In this document: positions 53,390 to 62,142 of the stretch, in pieces | How positions within the stretch are numbered: position 1 is the first letter of the stretch | Layout: every line of letters starts with the position of its first letter | Position numbers and translations under genes: made by a program | The notes under the pieces: model-generated | Databases searched by the model: none | What the model was told of the DNA's origin: nothing | What the model saw: only the letters and a program-made list of their open reading frames with translations | NCBI RefSeq assembly: GCF_018362975.1 | Contig: NZ_CP074371.1 | Coordinates: 2,232,001-2,296,000, forward strand | Reading direction: 5' to 3' | DNA length: 64,000 nucleotides | DNA from: Nocardia tengchongensis | GTDB lineage: Bacteria > Actinomycetota > Actinomycetes > Mycobacteriales > Mycobacteriaceae

Positions 53390-54304
53390 ATGTCTATCTT
53401 CCTGAACAAGGACAACAAGGTCATCGTCCAGGGCATCACCGGCGGCGAGGGCACCAAGCACACCGCGCTGATGCTGAAGGCGGGCACCCAGGTCGTCGGC
53501 GGCGTGAACGCCCGCAAGGCCGGCACCACCGTCAAGCACGTCGACAAGGACGGCAACGACATCGAGCTGCCGGTCTTCGCGACCGTCGCCGAGGCTATGG
53601 AGAAGACCGGGGCCGACACCTCGATCGCCTTCGTGCCGCCGGCCTTCTCGAAGGACGCCATCATCGAGGCCATCGACGCGGAGATCCCGCTGCTCGTGGT
53701 CATCACCGAGGGCATCCCGGTGCAGGACTCCGCCTACGCGTGGGCCTACAACGTCGACAAGGGCAACAAGACCCGCATCATCGGCCCGAACTGCCCCGGC
53801 ATCATCACCCCGGGTGAGTCGCTGGTCGGCATCACCCCGGCCAACATCGCGGGCAAGGGCCCGATCGGCCTGGTCTCCAAGTCGGGCACCCTGACCTACC
53901 AGATGATGTACGAGCTGCGGGACTTCGGTTTCTCCACCGCCATCGGCATCGGCGGCGACCCGGTCATCGGCACCACCCACATCGACGCCATCGAGGCGTT
54001 CGAGAAGGACCCCGAGACCAAGCTCATCGTCATGATCGGCGAGATCGGCGGCGACGCCGAGGAGCGCGCGGCGGCCTACATCCAGGCCAACGTCACCAAG
54101 CCGGTCGTCGGCTACGTCGCGGGCTTCACCGCGCCGGAGGGCAAGACCATGGGCCACGCCGGCGCCATCGTCTCCGGCTCCGCCGGTACCGCCCAGGCCA
54201 AGAAGGACGCCCTCGAGGCCGCGGGCGTGAAGGTCGGGAAGACCCCGTCCGAGACCGCCGCCCTGGCGCGCGAGATCCTGGAGAAGGCAAGCATCAGCGC
54301 TTGA
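53390..54304 (+). CDS. sucD: Succinyl-CoA synthetase alpha subunit
   Basis: 304 residues. CoA-binding Rossmann start ([20 protein letters not shown]), the glycine-rich segment [16 protein letters not shown], and the phosphorylated active-site His in [20 protein letters not shown]. Works with SucC. ATG 53390 follows GGACACGAACCCAC. The operon ends with two strong hairpins. Nothing unusual. Confidence 0.98.
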   Translation: MSIFLNKDNKVIVQGITGGEGTKHTALMLKAGTQVVGGVNARKAGTTVKHVDKDGNDIELPVFATVAEAMEKTGADTSIAFVPPAFSKDAIIEAIDAEIPLLVVITEGIPVQDSAYAWAYNVDKGNKTRIIGPNCPGIITPGESLVGITPANIAGKGPIGLVSKSGTLTYQMMYELRDFGFSTAIGIGGDPVIGTTHIDAIEAFEKDPETKLIVMIGEIGGDAEERAAAYIQANVTKPVVGYVAGFTAPEGKTMGHAGAIVSGSAGTAQAKKDALEAAGVKVGKTPSETAALAREILEKASISA

Positions 54305-54311
54305 TGTTCTC

Positions 54312-54341
54312 GTGCCCCGCTGTCCGACGACAGCGGGGCAC
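54312..54341. terminator. First hairpin after sucD
   Basis: Perfect 13-bp stem GTGCCCCGCTGTC / GACAGCGGGGCAC with a 4-base loop, 8 bp after the stop; no T-tail. Confidence 0.7.
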
Positions 54342-54386
54342 AGGGCGAGGATGTGGGTGGGTGCTGCCCGCCCGATCCGCTGACAA

Positions 54387-54422
54387 CGAAGGCCGCCTGT
54401 CGAATTCGACAGGCGGCCTTCG
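54387..54422. terminator. Second hairpin after sucD, 36-bp perfect palindrome
   Basis: CGAAGGCCGCCTGTCGAA followed directly by its reverse complement, a perfect 18+18 palindrome whose RNA would form a very stable hairpin. Location 80 bp after sucD suggests a bidirectional transcription terminator. Confidence 0.7.
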
Positions 54423-54614
54423 TGATTCACAGGAATGTGAGCAATCAGTCGCGCGGCGGGTGTTTGCGGGCCGGGACCGGCGGGTAAAGCGGCCGGATCC
54501 TGCGCCGATTCAGCTATTGCGGTAAAGGCACGGGTGGTGGTAGATGCTGCCACCGGCCGTTCGGTGCAGTAGCGTCGGTGGAGGTTCGTGAACGACTCGA
54601 TAGGAGACGACGAC

Positions 54615-55610
54615 ATGGCTTACCCGACCGGGGGCTCGGGATACAACGCGCCCCAGCCGACGCCTTCCTCCGGATCCGGATTCGGCGCGGGCGCTCCCGC
54701 AGCCGGTTCGGGGACCTCGCCCGTCGCGGGCAAGGGACTGCCTTTCTTCCTCACCGTGGGCGTCGCGGCGCTCGGCGTCATCAACTTCCTGCTGGGCTTC
54801 GCGCCCTATGTCGGCACCAAGGCCGTCGAGATCGGCAACACCCGGGTCGGCGGTGACACCACCTTCAGCCTGTTCGAGAGCGCGGGTTCCGCGGCGCTGG
54901 TGACCATCCTGCTGATCGCGGGCCTGGTGGCGGGTCTGTCCCTGCTGCCCAAGCAGAGTGGCAATACCGGTCTGGTGGCGGCGGCTTCGCTCGGCGCGTT
55001 CCTGGGCATCCTGTTCGGCTCGTTCAACCTCGGCGACAGCATGACGCTGAAGTGGGGCGGCTGGGTGATCCTGTTCCTGTCGTTCGTGCAGGCCGTGGTG
55101 GCCGTGCTGGCGCTGCTGTTCGAGGCCGGCATCGTGAAGGCGCCGGAGCCGAAACCGGCCGCGCCGCAGGGCGGTTACGGTCAGCAGCCGTTCAGCACGA
55201 CCGGCGGGCAGTACCAGCAGCCGTCGTTCGGTCAGCAGGGCGGTTACGGTCAGCAGCCGCCGCAGTCGTTCGGTCAGCCGAGCGCGCCGCAGCCCGCGCA
55301 GCCGTCCTACGGTCAGCAGCCGTCCTACGGTCAGCCGGCCGGGTACGGTCAGCAGCCCGCGGGGTACGGCACCGGTTCGCAGCCGACCTACGGCCAGCAG
55401 CAGCCGTCCTACGGTCAGCAGCCGCAGCAGCCGGGTTTCGGCCAGCAGTCGCCGTACGGCGCGCCGCAGCAGCCGGCCGGCAGTGCCGACGCCACCCAGC
55501 ATTTCGGTGGTCAGGCGCAGCGTCCGGCGCAGCCGTTCGGCGGTGAGCAGGCGGCGGATCCGGCGGCGGACGCCACCCGTGCCTTCCGTCCGGGCCAGGA
55601 CGACAAGTAG
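54615..55610 (+). CDS. 34 kDa antigen-like membrane protein (DUF5336) with QQP/YGQQ repeat tail
   Basis: 331 residues: a Gly/Ser/Pro-rich cytoplasmic start, four hydrophobic helices ([77 protein letters not shown]) and a C-terminal half built of [11 protein letters not shown] and similar repeats. This is the architecture of the mycobacterial 34 kDa antigen family. ATG 54615 has AGGAG 9 bp upstream. It precedes the PerM-like gene, as in M. tuberculosis (Rv0954-Rv0955). Function unknown; membrane and envelope context. Confidence 0.85.
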   Translation: MAYPTGGSGYNAPQPTPSSGSGFGAGAPAAGSGTSPVAGKGLPFFLTVGVAALGVINFLLGFAPYVGTKAVEIGNTRVGGDTTFSLFESAGSAALVTILLIAGLVAGLSLLPKQSGNTGLVAAASLGAFLGILFGSFNLGDSMTLKWGGWVILFLSFVQAVVAVLALLFEAGIVKAPEPKPAAPQGGYGQQPFSTTGGQYQQPSFGQQGGYGQQPPQSFGQPSAPQPAQPSYGQQPSYGQPAGYGQQPAGYGTGSQPTYGQQQPSYGQQPQQPGFGQQSPYGAPQQPAGSADATQHFGGQAQRPAQPFGGEQAADPAADATRAFRPGQDDK

Positions 55611-55709
55611 TCCTTTCGCGTCACAGGGCGGCCTCCGGTATCTGACCGGGGGCCGTTCTCTTTGCTCGCGCGCCGGCCGCCCGGCGCGCCTGACCCTACG
55701 GTTTCCGAG

Positions 55710-57299
55710 ATGCTGCCACGCTGGTTGTCCATGAGTGCCCCGAGAACTGCCCTGGCTCGCCTGAGCGACCCCGATCTGCGGGCGCCGCGACGGTCGCCGC
55801 CGCGGCCGCGGGGCGGGGGCGGCGGCGGTGGATTCGGCTCGCTGACGCCGGAATTCGCACGGGTCCTGATGCTGGTCGCGGCCCGGGCGTCGGCCATCAC
55901 GCTGCTGATCATCTTCATCCTGGTGTACGCCACCCTGTTCGCGGCGGGTGGCGGCACGGGCGGGTCGTCCGGTGCGATCGCGGCGAGCTGGCTTGCGGTG
56001 CATCAGGTTCCGCTGGTGATCGGCAAGACCGGGATCGGGCTGTGGCCGCTGCTGCCGACCCTGCTGATGCTGTGGCTGGTGGCCCGCGACAGCGCGCAGG
56101 CCGCCGACTCCGACTGCGAGATCAACGATCTGGGCTGGGTGGCCGGCGCCGCCGTGGGCGGCCCGCTGCTGATCACCGCGGTCTGCCTGGCCGTGGCCGA
56201 GGACGCGGCGGCCCTGGTGCCGCTGCAGCCGCCGGACACGCTCGCCGCGTTCGCCTGGGTGGCCTGGCTGAATCTGCTGGCGGCGGTGGCGGGTATCGGG
56301 TCGCGGCGTTGGCGCGAGTTCGCCGACCTACTGCCGATTCCGCTGCCGGACTGGGTGGTTCCCGGGGCCCGGGCCGGTGCGCGGGCGGTGGGCCGGCTGC
56401 TGGCGGCTTCGGCCCTGGTGACCGTGGTGTCGTTCCTGCTGCACTGGTCCCGGATCGGCGACACCTATCACGCCGCCGCCGGAAGCATCTCCGGCGCACT
56501 GGGTTTGAGCGTCCTGTCGCTGGCCTACCTGCCGAACGTCGTGGTCGACGGGGTGAGCGTGCTGGTGGGCGGCCAGGTCGAGATCGGCCCGGGCTCGTTG
56601 AGCCTGTTCGGGATCGAGGGCGCGCCGGTGCCCGCGGTGCCGGTGGCGGCCGCGGTGCCCGCGGGCCCGGTGGCGTTGTGGTGGCTGGCGCTGCTGCTGG
56701 TGCCCGCCGCGATCGGTGTGCTGTCGGGCCTGGAATGCGGTCGCTCCTCCCATGATCGGGCCACCGCGCCCTGGGCGACGCTGACCGCCGCCGGCGTCGC
56801 GGCCGTCGCGATGGCGCTGCTCGGCGCTGTCGCCGGGGGCGAGCTCGGCACCTTCGGCCGGATCGCGCCGACCGTGCTGGGCGCGGTGCTGGTGTTCGTC
56901 TGGCTCGCGGTCGCCGGCTATGTCGGCATGCTGGGCGCGCGCCGGTTCGGCGGCCCGGCCGCGGTGCCCGCTGTCGCCTACGACGACTACGAGGACGACG
57001 AGTACGAGTACGAGGACTACGCGGACGACGGCTACGACTACGCGGACGACGAGTACGACGACGATGACTACGACGACGAGTACGACGACCACGACGACGA
57101 ACTCGACGACGAGGACCCCGCCGCCGACGAGCCGCACGCCGACAGCGGCTGGTACGACGACGAGGACCTCGACGGCGCCCTGGTCGCGGAACTGGTCGAC
57201 GACCAGGACGGCGACGAGCCCGTGGCCGGTGTGAAATCCGTCGACAACCCCGACATCGTCGACGCCGAAGTGGTAGAGGGAGACCTGCCGGACAAGTAG
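55710..57299 (+). CDS. PerM-like integral membrane protein (DUF6350) with acidic repeat tail
   Basis: 529 residues. After a Pro/Gly-rich N-terminus, about 10 hydrophobic helices run from residue 50 to 430; the C-terminal 100 residues are an acidic DDY/DEY repeat region (DDYEDDEYEYEDYADDGY and on) that must be cytoplasmic and disordered. By position between the 34 kDa antigen-like gene and purN it is the counterpart of mycobacterial PerM (Rv0955), needed for persistence and linked to cell division. ATG 55710 lies 7 bp after TACGGT (55697-55702), a leaderless start; ATG 55731 is an alternative. Confidence 0.85.
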   Translation: MLPRWLSMSAPRTALARLSDPDLRAPRRSPPRPRGGGGGGGFGSLTPEFARVLMLVAARASAITLLIIFILVYATLFAAGGGTGGSSGAIAASWLAVHQVPLVIGKTGIGLWPLLPTLLMLWLVARDSAQAADSDCEINDLGWVAGAAVGGPLLITAVCLAVAEDAAALVPLQPPDTLAAFAWVAWLNLLAAVAGIGSRRWREFADLLPIPLPDWVVPGARAGARAVGRLLAASALVTVVSFLLHWSRIGDTYHAAAGSISGALGLSVLSLAYLPNVVVDGVSVLVGGQVEIGPGSLSLFGIEGAPVPAVPVAAAVPAGPVALWWLALLLVPAAIGVLSGLECGRSSHDRATAPWATLTAAGVAAVAMALLGAVAGGELGTFGRIAPTVLGAVLVFVWLAVAGYVGMLGARRFGGPAAVPAVAYDDYEDDEYEYEDYADDGYDYADDEYDDDDYDDEYDDHDDELDDEDPAADEPHADSGWYDDEDLDGALVAELVDDQDGDEPVAGVKSVDNPDIVDAEVVEGDLPDK

Positions 57300-57401
57300 C
57301 GGGGGCACGGTCGTTAGGCTGTTGGCGGCGGATAGTTTCCCGCTGTCCCCTTCCCGCTCCGATCGACAGGGAGTAGTGCGCTGACGTCCACGCCCGCCCC
57401 G

Positions 57402-58037
57402 ATGTTGCCGCCGACCGCACCCGCGTCCGTCGTGGTGCTCGCCTCCGGCACCGGGTCTCTGCTGCGTTCTCTGCTGGAAGCGACCCGGCAGCCGGGTTAT
57501 CCGGCGCAGGTGGTCGCCGTCGGGGTGGATCGCGATTGCGCCGCCACCGAGCATGCCGAGGCCTTCGACGTGTCGTCGTTCAAGGTCGCGCTGGGTGAGT
57601 TCGCCGATCGCGCCGAGTGGGATCTGGCGTTGACCGAGATCGTGGCCGCCTTCGAACCCGATCTGGTGGTGTCGGCGGGTTTCATGAAGATTCTGGGTCC
57701 CGCGTTCATGGACCGTTTCGGCGGTCGCATCATCAACACCCATCCCGCGTTGCTGCCCGCGTTCCCGGGGGCGCACGGGGTGCGGGACGCGCTCGCGTAC
57801 GGCGTGCGGGTGACCGGTTCGACCGTGCACCTGGTCGATTCGGGCATCGATACCGGGCCGATCCTGGCGCAGGAGGCGGTCACCGTGCTGCCCGATGACG
57901 ACGAGGCGACCCTGCACGAGCGCATCAAGGTCGTGGAGCGCCGGCTGCTGGCGGAGACCGTCGCCGCCGTCGCTACCCGAGGCATTGTCTCCGATGGACG
58001 AAAGGCAGTTATCCCAGATGAGCGAGTTCTCCGGTGA
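57402..58037 (+). CDS. purN: Phosphoribosylglycinamide formyltransferase
   Basis: 211 residues from ATG 57402. [20 protein letters not shown] opens the fold, [38 protein letters not shown] with catalytic Asn-His, and [16 protein letters not shown] with the catalytic Asp. Transfers a formyl group from 10-formyl-THF to GAR in purine synthesis. GGGAG (57369-57373) sits 7 bp before an in-frame CTG at 57381, which would add LTSTPAP, a typical PurN N-terminus, so CTG initiation is possible. The stop overlaps the purH start as GTGA. Confidence 0.95.
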   Translation: MLPPTAPASVVVLASGTGSLLRSLLEATRQPGYPAQVVAVGVDRDCAATEHAEAFDVSSFKVALGEFADRAEWDLALTEIVAAFEPDLVVSAGFMKILGPAFMDRFGGRIINTHPALLPAFPGAHGVRDALAYGVRVTGSTVHLVDSGIDTGPILAQEAVTVLPDDDEATLHERIKVVERRLLAETVAAVATRGIVSDGRKAVIPDERVLR

Positions 58038-59608
58038 GTGAACGCAAGCCGATCAAGCGGGCCCTCGTAAGCGTCTACGACAAGACCGGTCTGATCGAAC
58101 TGGCCACCGGTCTGCACCAGGCGGGCGTGGAGCTGGTCTCCACCGGTTCGACCGCCGGCAAGATCGCCGACGCCGGCATCCCGGTCACCAAAGTCGAAGA
58201 CCTGACCGGTTTCCCGGAGACCCTGGACGGCCGGGTCAAGACGCTGCACCCGCGCGTGCACGCCGGTATCCTGGCCGACACCCGCAAGGAAGAGCACGTC
58301 GACCAGCTCGTCGAGCTGGGTGTCGAGGCCTTCCAGCTCGTGGTGGTGAACTTGTACCCGTTCACCCAGACCGTGGCGTCGGGCGCGAGCGTCGACGAGT
58401 GCGTCGAGCAGATCGACATCGGCGGCCCGTCCATGGTGCGCGCCGCCGCCAAGAACCACCCGTCGGTGGCCGTGGTCGTCAACACCGGTGACTACGCCGA
58501 GGCGATCGCCGCCGTGCAGCAGGGTGGTTTCACCCTCGCCGAGCGGACCGCCCTGGCCGCCAAGGCTTTCCAGCACACCGCCACCTACGATGTGGCCGTC
58601 GCCAGCTGGATGACCAGTGTCGCGGTTCCGGCCGTGGCGCCGGAATCCGATGCCGCGCAGCAGTTCCCGGAGTGGATCGGCGGCACCTGGCAGCGCGAGG
58701 ACGTGCTGCGTTACGGCGAGAACCCGCATCAGGCCGCGGCGCTGTACACCAATCAGGGTGGCCCGCAGGGGCTGGCGCAGGCGAAGCAGTTGCACGGCAA
58801 GGAGATGTCGTACAACAACTACACCGACGCCGACGCCGCCTGGCGCGCCGCCTACGACTTCGACGCCCCGGCCGTGGCGGTCATCAAGCACGCCAACCCG
58901 TGCGGCATCGCGGTGGGCGCGGATATCGCCGAGGCGCACCGCAAGGCGCACGCCACCGACCCGGTCTCCGCGTACGGCGGCGTGATCGCGGCCAACCGTG
59001 AGGTCTCGGTCGAGATGGCCGAGCAGGTCGCCGAGATCTTCACCGAGGTCATCGTGGCCCCGTCCTACGCCGACGGCGCGGTCGAGGTGCTGGCGCGCAA
59101 GAAGAACGTGCGTGTGCTGGTGGCCGAGCCGGCCCAGCGCAAGGGTGCGGAGCTGCGTCCGGTCAGCGGCGGCGTGCTGCTGCAGGACCGCGACATCCTC
59201 GACGCCGAGGGCGACAGCGCGGCGAACTGGACCCTGGCCGCCGGTGAGGCCGCCGACGAGGCCACCCTGCGCGATCTCGAATTCGCTTGGCGCGCTTGCC
59301 GTGCCGTGAAGTCCAACGCGATCCTGCTGGCCGACGAGGGTGCGGCCGTGGGTGTCGGTATGGGCCAGGTGAACCGGGTCGATTCCTGCAAGCTGGCGGT
59401 GGAGCGGGCCGGTGAGCGCGCCAAGGGCGCGGTGGCCGCGTCCGACGCGTTCTTCCCGTTCTCGGACGGGCCGCAGATCCTGGTCGCCGCGGGCGTGCGC
59501 GCCATCGTGCACCCGGGTGGTTCGATCCGCGACAAGGACACCATCGAGCTGTGCCGTGAGGCCGGAGTCACCTTGTACCTCACCGGGTCTCGGCACTTCG
59601 CGCACTGA
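58034..59608 (+). CDS. purH: Bifunctional AICAR transformylase / IMP cyclohydrolase
   Basis: 524 residues. N-terminal IMP cyclohydrolase ([47 protein letters not shown]) and C-terminal AICAR transformylase ([25 protein letters not shown] with the catalytic Lys-His, and [19 protein letters not shown]). Carries out the last two steps of IMP synthesis. GTG start overlaps the purN stop by 4 bp, so both are translated together. A 13-bp hairpin follows the stop. Confidence 0.98.
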   Translation: MSERKPIKRALVSVYDKTGLIELATGLHQAGVELVSTGSTAGKIADAGIPVTKVEDLTGFPETLDGRVKTLHPRVHAGILADTRKEEHVDQLVELGVEAFQLVVVNLYPFTQTVASGASVDECVEQIDIGGPSMVRAAAKNHPSVAVVVNTGDYAEAIAAVQQGGFTLAERTALAAKAFQHTATYDVAVASWMTSVAVPAVAPESDAAQQFPEWIGGTWQREDVLRYGENPHQAAALYTNQGGPQGLAQAKQLHGKEMSYNNYTDADAAWRAAYDFDAPAVAVIKHANPCGIAVGADIAEAHRKAHATDPVSAYGGVIAANREVSVEMAEQVAEIFTEVIVAPSYADGAVEVLARKKNVRVLVAEPAQRKGAELRPVSGGVLLQDRDILDAEGDSAANWTLAAGEAADEATLRDLEFAWRACRAVKSNAILLADEGAAVGVGMGQVNRVDSCKLAVERAGERAKGAVAASDAFFPFSDGPQILVAAGVRAIVHPGGSIRDKDTIELCREAGVTLYLTGSRHFAH

Positions 59609-59640
59609 GCGGCGCCGCGGTAGCGGTATCAGGTAATCGG

Positions 59641-59677
59641 GACAGGGCCCGGATCGCATGGCGGTCCGGGCCCTGTC
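59641..59677. terminator. Hairpin between purH and the lipoprotein gene
   Basis: Stem GACAGGGCCCGGA / TCCGGGCCCTGTC (13 bp) with an 11-base loop between convergent genes; probably bidirectional. Confidence 0.7.
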
Positions 59678-59689
59678 GCGTATCCGGGA

Positions 59690-60148
59690 TCAGTTGGCGC
59701 TCAAAACTTTCCGGTCGCCGAGTGGGGATTTCAGCGGTATCTCGAGGTTGCCGAAGACGGCGATCATGGTGCACATCTTGCCGACCGCGTCGGGTCTGGT
59801 GCCCGATTTCAGGTCGACGGTGACGGTGGTCGAGGTCTCGGTGACGCTCGCGTCCACGCCGTAGCATTCGGGGGAGCCGGTCTGGAAGTTGACGGCGATC
59901 TTGTCGGGGGCGATGCGGGTCCAGCTGTCGAACGGAATGCCGTGCGGGCTGACGATGCTCGGGTCGGCGGTGAAAGCCCGTCCCGTTTGTCCGTTTTGAG
60001 CTTCGGTGGGTGTGGCGGTGGTGCTGGTCGCGCCGGTGCTGGTCGTCGATCCGCCGCCGTTGTCGGAGTTCCCGCAGGCGGTGATGGTGAGCCCGATCAG
60101 CGTGGCTGCGGCGGCAGCGATCAGGCGGCGTCCCCGTGTCCCGTACAT
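59690..60148 (-). CDS. DUF3558-like lipoprotein
   Basis: 152 residues. Basic start RGRRLIAAAAATLIGLTITAC with lipobox ITAC (Cys at about residue 25) directs lipidation and outer-face anchoring. A Ser/Thr/Gly linker follows, then a small domain (FTADPSIVSPHGIPFDSW, SPECYGVDASVTETSTTVTV, VGKMCTMIAVFGNLEIPL) with two Cys likely to pair. Similar in design to mycobacterial DUF3558 lipoproteins. ATG 60148 lies 7 bp after TAGGGT (60156-60161), a leaderless start. Confidence 0.8.
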   Translation of the reverse strand: MYGTRGRRLIAAAAATLIGLTITACGNSDNGGGSTTSTGATSTTATPTEAQNGQTGRAFTADPSIVSPHGIPFDSWTRIAPDKIAVNFQTGSPECYGVDASVTETSTTVTVDLKSGTRPDAVGKMCTMIAVFGNLEIPLKSPLGDRKVLSAN

Positions 60149-60365
60149 GGCTGACACCCTAATGTCCCGCGATCGTGCCCCTGGTTCGGAGCACCGGTTA
60201 CGTCCCGCTGGCGAATTTCTGGCGAAGACACGCCGAAATCTTCGCAGAACCGGCGCGTAACGATGCGGTGACGGGGGCGGACTCGGTACTGTCGTCACCA
60301 GATGTGCGAATGCAGTTCCGCGACATCGTCTTATCTCATGTTCCCCCCTCCCGAAAGGACGCACC

Positions 60366-60926
60366 GTGGGCGACTCGTTGAAGGTTGGCGAAGAACTCGG
60401 TCGTGGTCAGTCGCTGCAAGGCGGCGCTTACACCCTGACTCTGCAAGATGATGGCAACCTGGTGCTGTCCGACCCGAGCGGCAAGGTCGAATGGGCTTCC
60501 GGCACCAACGGTCAGGGCGTCGTGAAGGCGACCCTGCAGGATGACGGCAACTTCGTCCTCTACAAGGAGGATGGCGCCGCCTGGTCCACCGAGACCAATG
60601 GCAAGAGCGCGGACCGTCTGGTCGTCCAGGCCGACCGCAATGTCGTGCTGTACGGCTCCGACGGCGGCTCGCTGTGGTCGTCGGGCACCAACACCGACAA
60701 CCCGCTGCCCGCTCCGGAGCCGGTCCAGACCCAGGCCGCCGCGGTCGAGGACGTGCCCCCGCCGCCGCCGGCCGCCCAGACCTACACCGTCGAGCCGGGT
60801 GACACCCTGTGGGCCATCGCCGAGCGCTTCTACGGCGACGGCAACCGCTACCAGGAGATCGCCAACGCCTCCGGTATCGACAACCCGGACGCCATCAACC
60901 CCGGTCAGGTCCTGACCATCCCGTAA
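60366..60926 (+). CDS. Bulb-type lectin domain fused to LysM
   Basis: 186 residues. Residues about 1-110 are a bulb-type mannose-binding lectin domain with three QxDxNxVxY-like motifs: LQDDGNLVLS, LQDDGNFVLY, VQADRNVVLY. After an Ala/Pro linker (EDVPPPPPAAQT), residues 138-186 are a LysM domain (YTVEPGDTLWAIAERFYGDG, NPDAINPGQVLTIP) for N-acetylglucosamine polymers. No signal peptide is visible, although both domains bind carbohydrate. GTG 60366 has AAAGGA 7 bp upstream. A perfect hairpin terminator follows. Confidence 0.9.
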   Translation: MGDSLKVGEELGRGQSLQGGAYTLTLQDDGNLVLSDPSGKVEWASGTNGQGVVKATLQDDGNFVLYKEDGAAWSTETNGKSADRLVVQADRNVVLYGSDGGSLWSSGTNTDNPLPAPEPVQTQAAAVEDVPPPPPAAQTYTVEPGDTLWAIAERFYGDGNRYQEIANASGIDNPDAINPGQVLTIP

Positions 60927-60960
60927 ATCGCGGCGCCGCGCAGGTTTTCGAGACAACAGC

Positions 60961-61002
60961 AGAGGCTCCGATGCGAAAGCATCGGAGCCTCTTGCGTTTT
61001 CG
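60961..61002 (+). terminator. Strong intrinsic terminator after the lectin-LysM gene
   Basis: Stem AGAGGCTCCGATGC / GCATCGGAGCCTCT (14 bp, perfect) with a GAAA tetraloop, followed by TGCGTTTTCG. Confidence 0.85.
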
Positions 61003-61019
61003 TCCTACCGCGCCGACAA

Positions 61020-61274
61020 CTACCGGCTGGTGAAGGGCAGCAGCGCCATTTCGCGCGCGTTCTTGACGGCGACGGCGACCTGACGCTGCTGTTGCGGGGT
61101 GAGCCCGGTGACGCGGCGGCTGCGGATCTTGCCGCGGTCGGAGATGAACGTGCGGAGCAGGTTCACATCCTTGTAGTCGACGGTCTCGACACCGGCCGCG
61201 ATGAGGGGGTTCTTCTTCGGGCGGCGGGCTTGCTCGGCCCGCGTCTTCTTCGACGGTGCTCGCTTCACTGCCAT
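61020..61274 (-). CDS. rpsR: 30S ribosomal protein S18 paralogue (zinc-independent)
   Basis: 84 residues. [20 protein letters not shown] and [20 protein letters not shown] with REMALLPF identify S18. No cysteine is present. Last gene of a four-gene operon with L28, L33 and S14 paralogues; such cysteine-lacking copies replace zinc-binding ribosomal proteins under zinc starvation. ATG 61274 has GAGGA 7 bp upstream and is preferred over an upstream GTG in frame. Confidence 0.92.
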   Translation of the reverse strand: MAVKRAPSKKTRAEQARRPKKNPLIAAGVETVDYKDVNLLRTFISDRGKIRSRRVTGLTPQQQRQVAVAVKNAREMALLPFTSR

Positions 61275-61306
61275 GTCAGCGTTCCTCACTCACGAATCGT
61301 GGATGC

Positions 61307-61612
61307 TTACCAACTCGATTTGTGCACACCGGGCAGCTCTCCTCGATGGGCCATCGCGCGAACGCGCACACGCGAGAGACCGAACTTGCGGAGATGGCCG
61401 CGTGGGCGTCCGTCCGCGGCGTCCCGATTGCGCAATCGTACCGGACTGGCGTCGCGCGGCAGCCGCTGTAAGGCGGTCTGTGCGGCCGCCCGCTCCGCGT
61501 CGCCGCTGGTCGGTTTGCGGATGATCTCCTTGAGTTCTGCGCGCCGTTCGGCCCAGCGGGCCACGATCAGTTTGCGCTGTTCGTTCTTGGCGATCTTGGA
61601 CTTCTTCGCCAT
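61307..61612 (-). CDS. rpsN: 30S ribosomal protein S14 paralogue (zinc-independent)
   Basis: 101 residues, the long form of S14 without the CxxC...CxxC zinc ribbon. [20 protein letters not shown] and [20 protein letters not shown] are diagnostic. It substitutes for the zinc-containing S14 when zinc is scarce. Start ATG is separated from the preceding L33 stop by one base (TGA-C-ATG), giving tight translational coupling. Confidence 0.95.
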   Translation of the reverse strand: MAKKSKIAKNEQRKLIVARWAERRAELKEIIRKPTSGDAERAAAQTALQRLPRDASPVRLRNRDAADGRPRGHLRKFGLSRVRVRAMAHRGELPGVHKSSW

Positions 61613-61613
61613 G

Positions 61614-61784
61614 TCAGCGGTCCTCGCGGAAGTCGACGTGCCGGCGGACGACCGGGTCGTATTTCCTCAGGACCATGCGATCGGGATCGTTGCGCTTGTT
61701 CTTGCGGGTGACGTAGGTGTATCCGGTTCCGGCGGTGGACTTCAGTTTGATGACGGGCCGGATGTCGGTGGATTTGGAGGCCAT
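61614..61784 (-). CDS. rpmG: 50S ribosomal protein L33 paralogue (zinc-independent)
   Basis: 56 residues: starts [19 protein letters not shown], then [19 protein letters not shown] and ends with [16 protein letters not shown]. This is L33 lacking the two CxxC pairs. It sits between rpmB and rpsN, 10 bp after the former and one base before the latter. Confidence 0.93.
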   Translation of the reverse strand: MASKSTDIRPVIKLKSTAGTGYTYVTRKNKRNDPDRMVLRKYDPVVRRHVDFREDR

Positions 61785-61794
61785 CTGTTGCCTT

Positions 61795-62031
61795 TCAGAT
61801 CTTCTGGCCGCGGGCGCGCAGCCGGGTGACGACCGCTTCGATGCCGTCGCGGTCGATGGTCTTGATCCCCTTGGTGGAGACGGTCAGCGTGATGCGCCGG
61901 CCTTCGCTGGGCAGGTAGTAGGTCTTGCGCTGGATGTTGGGGTCCCAGCGCCGGTTGGTCCGCTTGTGCGAGTGCGATACGGACTTGCCGAAGCCCGGCT
62001 TGCGGCCGGTGACCTGGCAGATGGCCGACAT
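61795..62031 (-). CDS. rpmB: 50S ribosomal protein L28 paralogue
   Basis: 78 residues. [20 protein letters not shown] and [20 protein letters not shown] are typical L28; the single Cys near the start is not a zinc ribbon. ATG 62031 has GGAAGGGAG upstream. First gene of the operon rpmB-rpmG-rpsN-rpsR, transcribed away from the Zur-box-like sites and the CobW-like gene. Confidence 0.95.
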   Translation of the reverse strand: MSAICQVTGRKPGFGKSVSHSHKRTNRRWDPNIQRKTYYLPSEGRRITLTVSTKGIKTIDRDGIEAVVTRLRARGQKI

Positions 62032-62060
62032 GGGCACTCCCTTCCGGGGTTCAATGGTTA

Positions 62061-62130
62061 TGACAACCGTTTTCGACAACGAACGTATTCCAAGGTACCG
62101 TCACTCCTCGGTAATTGAAAATCATTGTCG
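62061..62130. promoter_or_regulatory. Two Zur-box-like sites between rpmB and the CobW-like gene
   Basis: TGAAAATCATTGTCG at 62116-62130 and TGACAACCGTTTTCG at 62061-62075 both resemble the actinobacterial Zur consensus TGAAAAT-n-ATTTTCA, with mismatches in one half. The surrounding sequence is conspicuously AT-rich for this genome. The genes on both sides are classic Zur targets, so zinc-dependent repression is a strong inference. Confidence 0.65.
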
Positions 62131-62142
62131 AAAGGGGGACCG

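Noticed and set aside
54387..54422. 36-bp perfect palindrome considered as a recombination (dif/att) site
   Set aside because: Position directly after sucD and GC-rich hairpin form fit a terminator better; no recombinase nearby.
56980..57120. Short near-repeated units, first suspected to be a CRISPR-like or tandem-repeat array
   Set aside because: They are codons for an Asp/Tyr/Glu-rich tail in frame with the PerM-like protein; no spacers.
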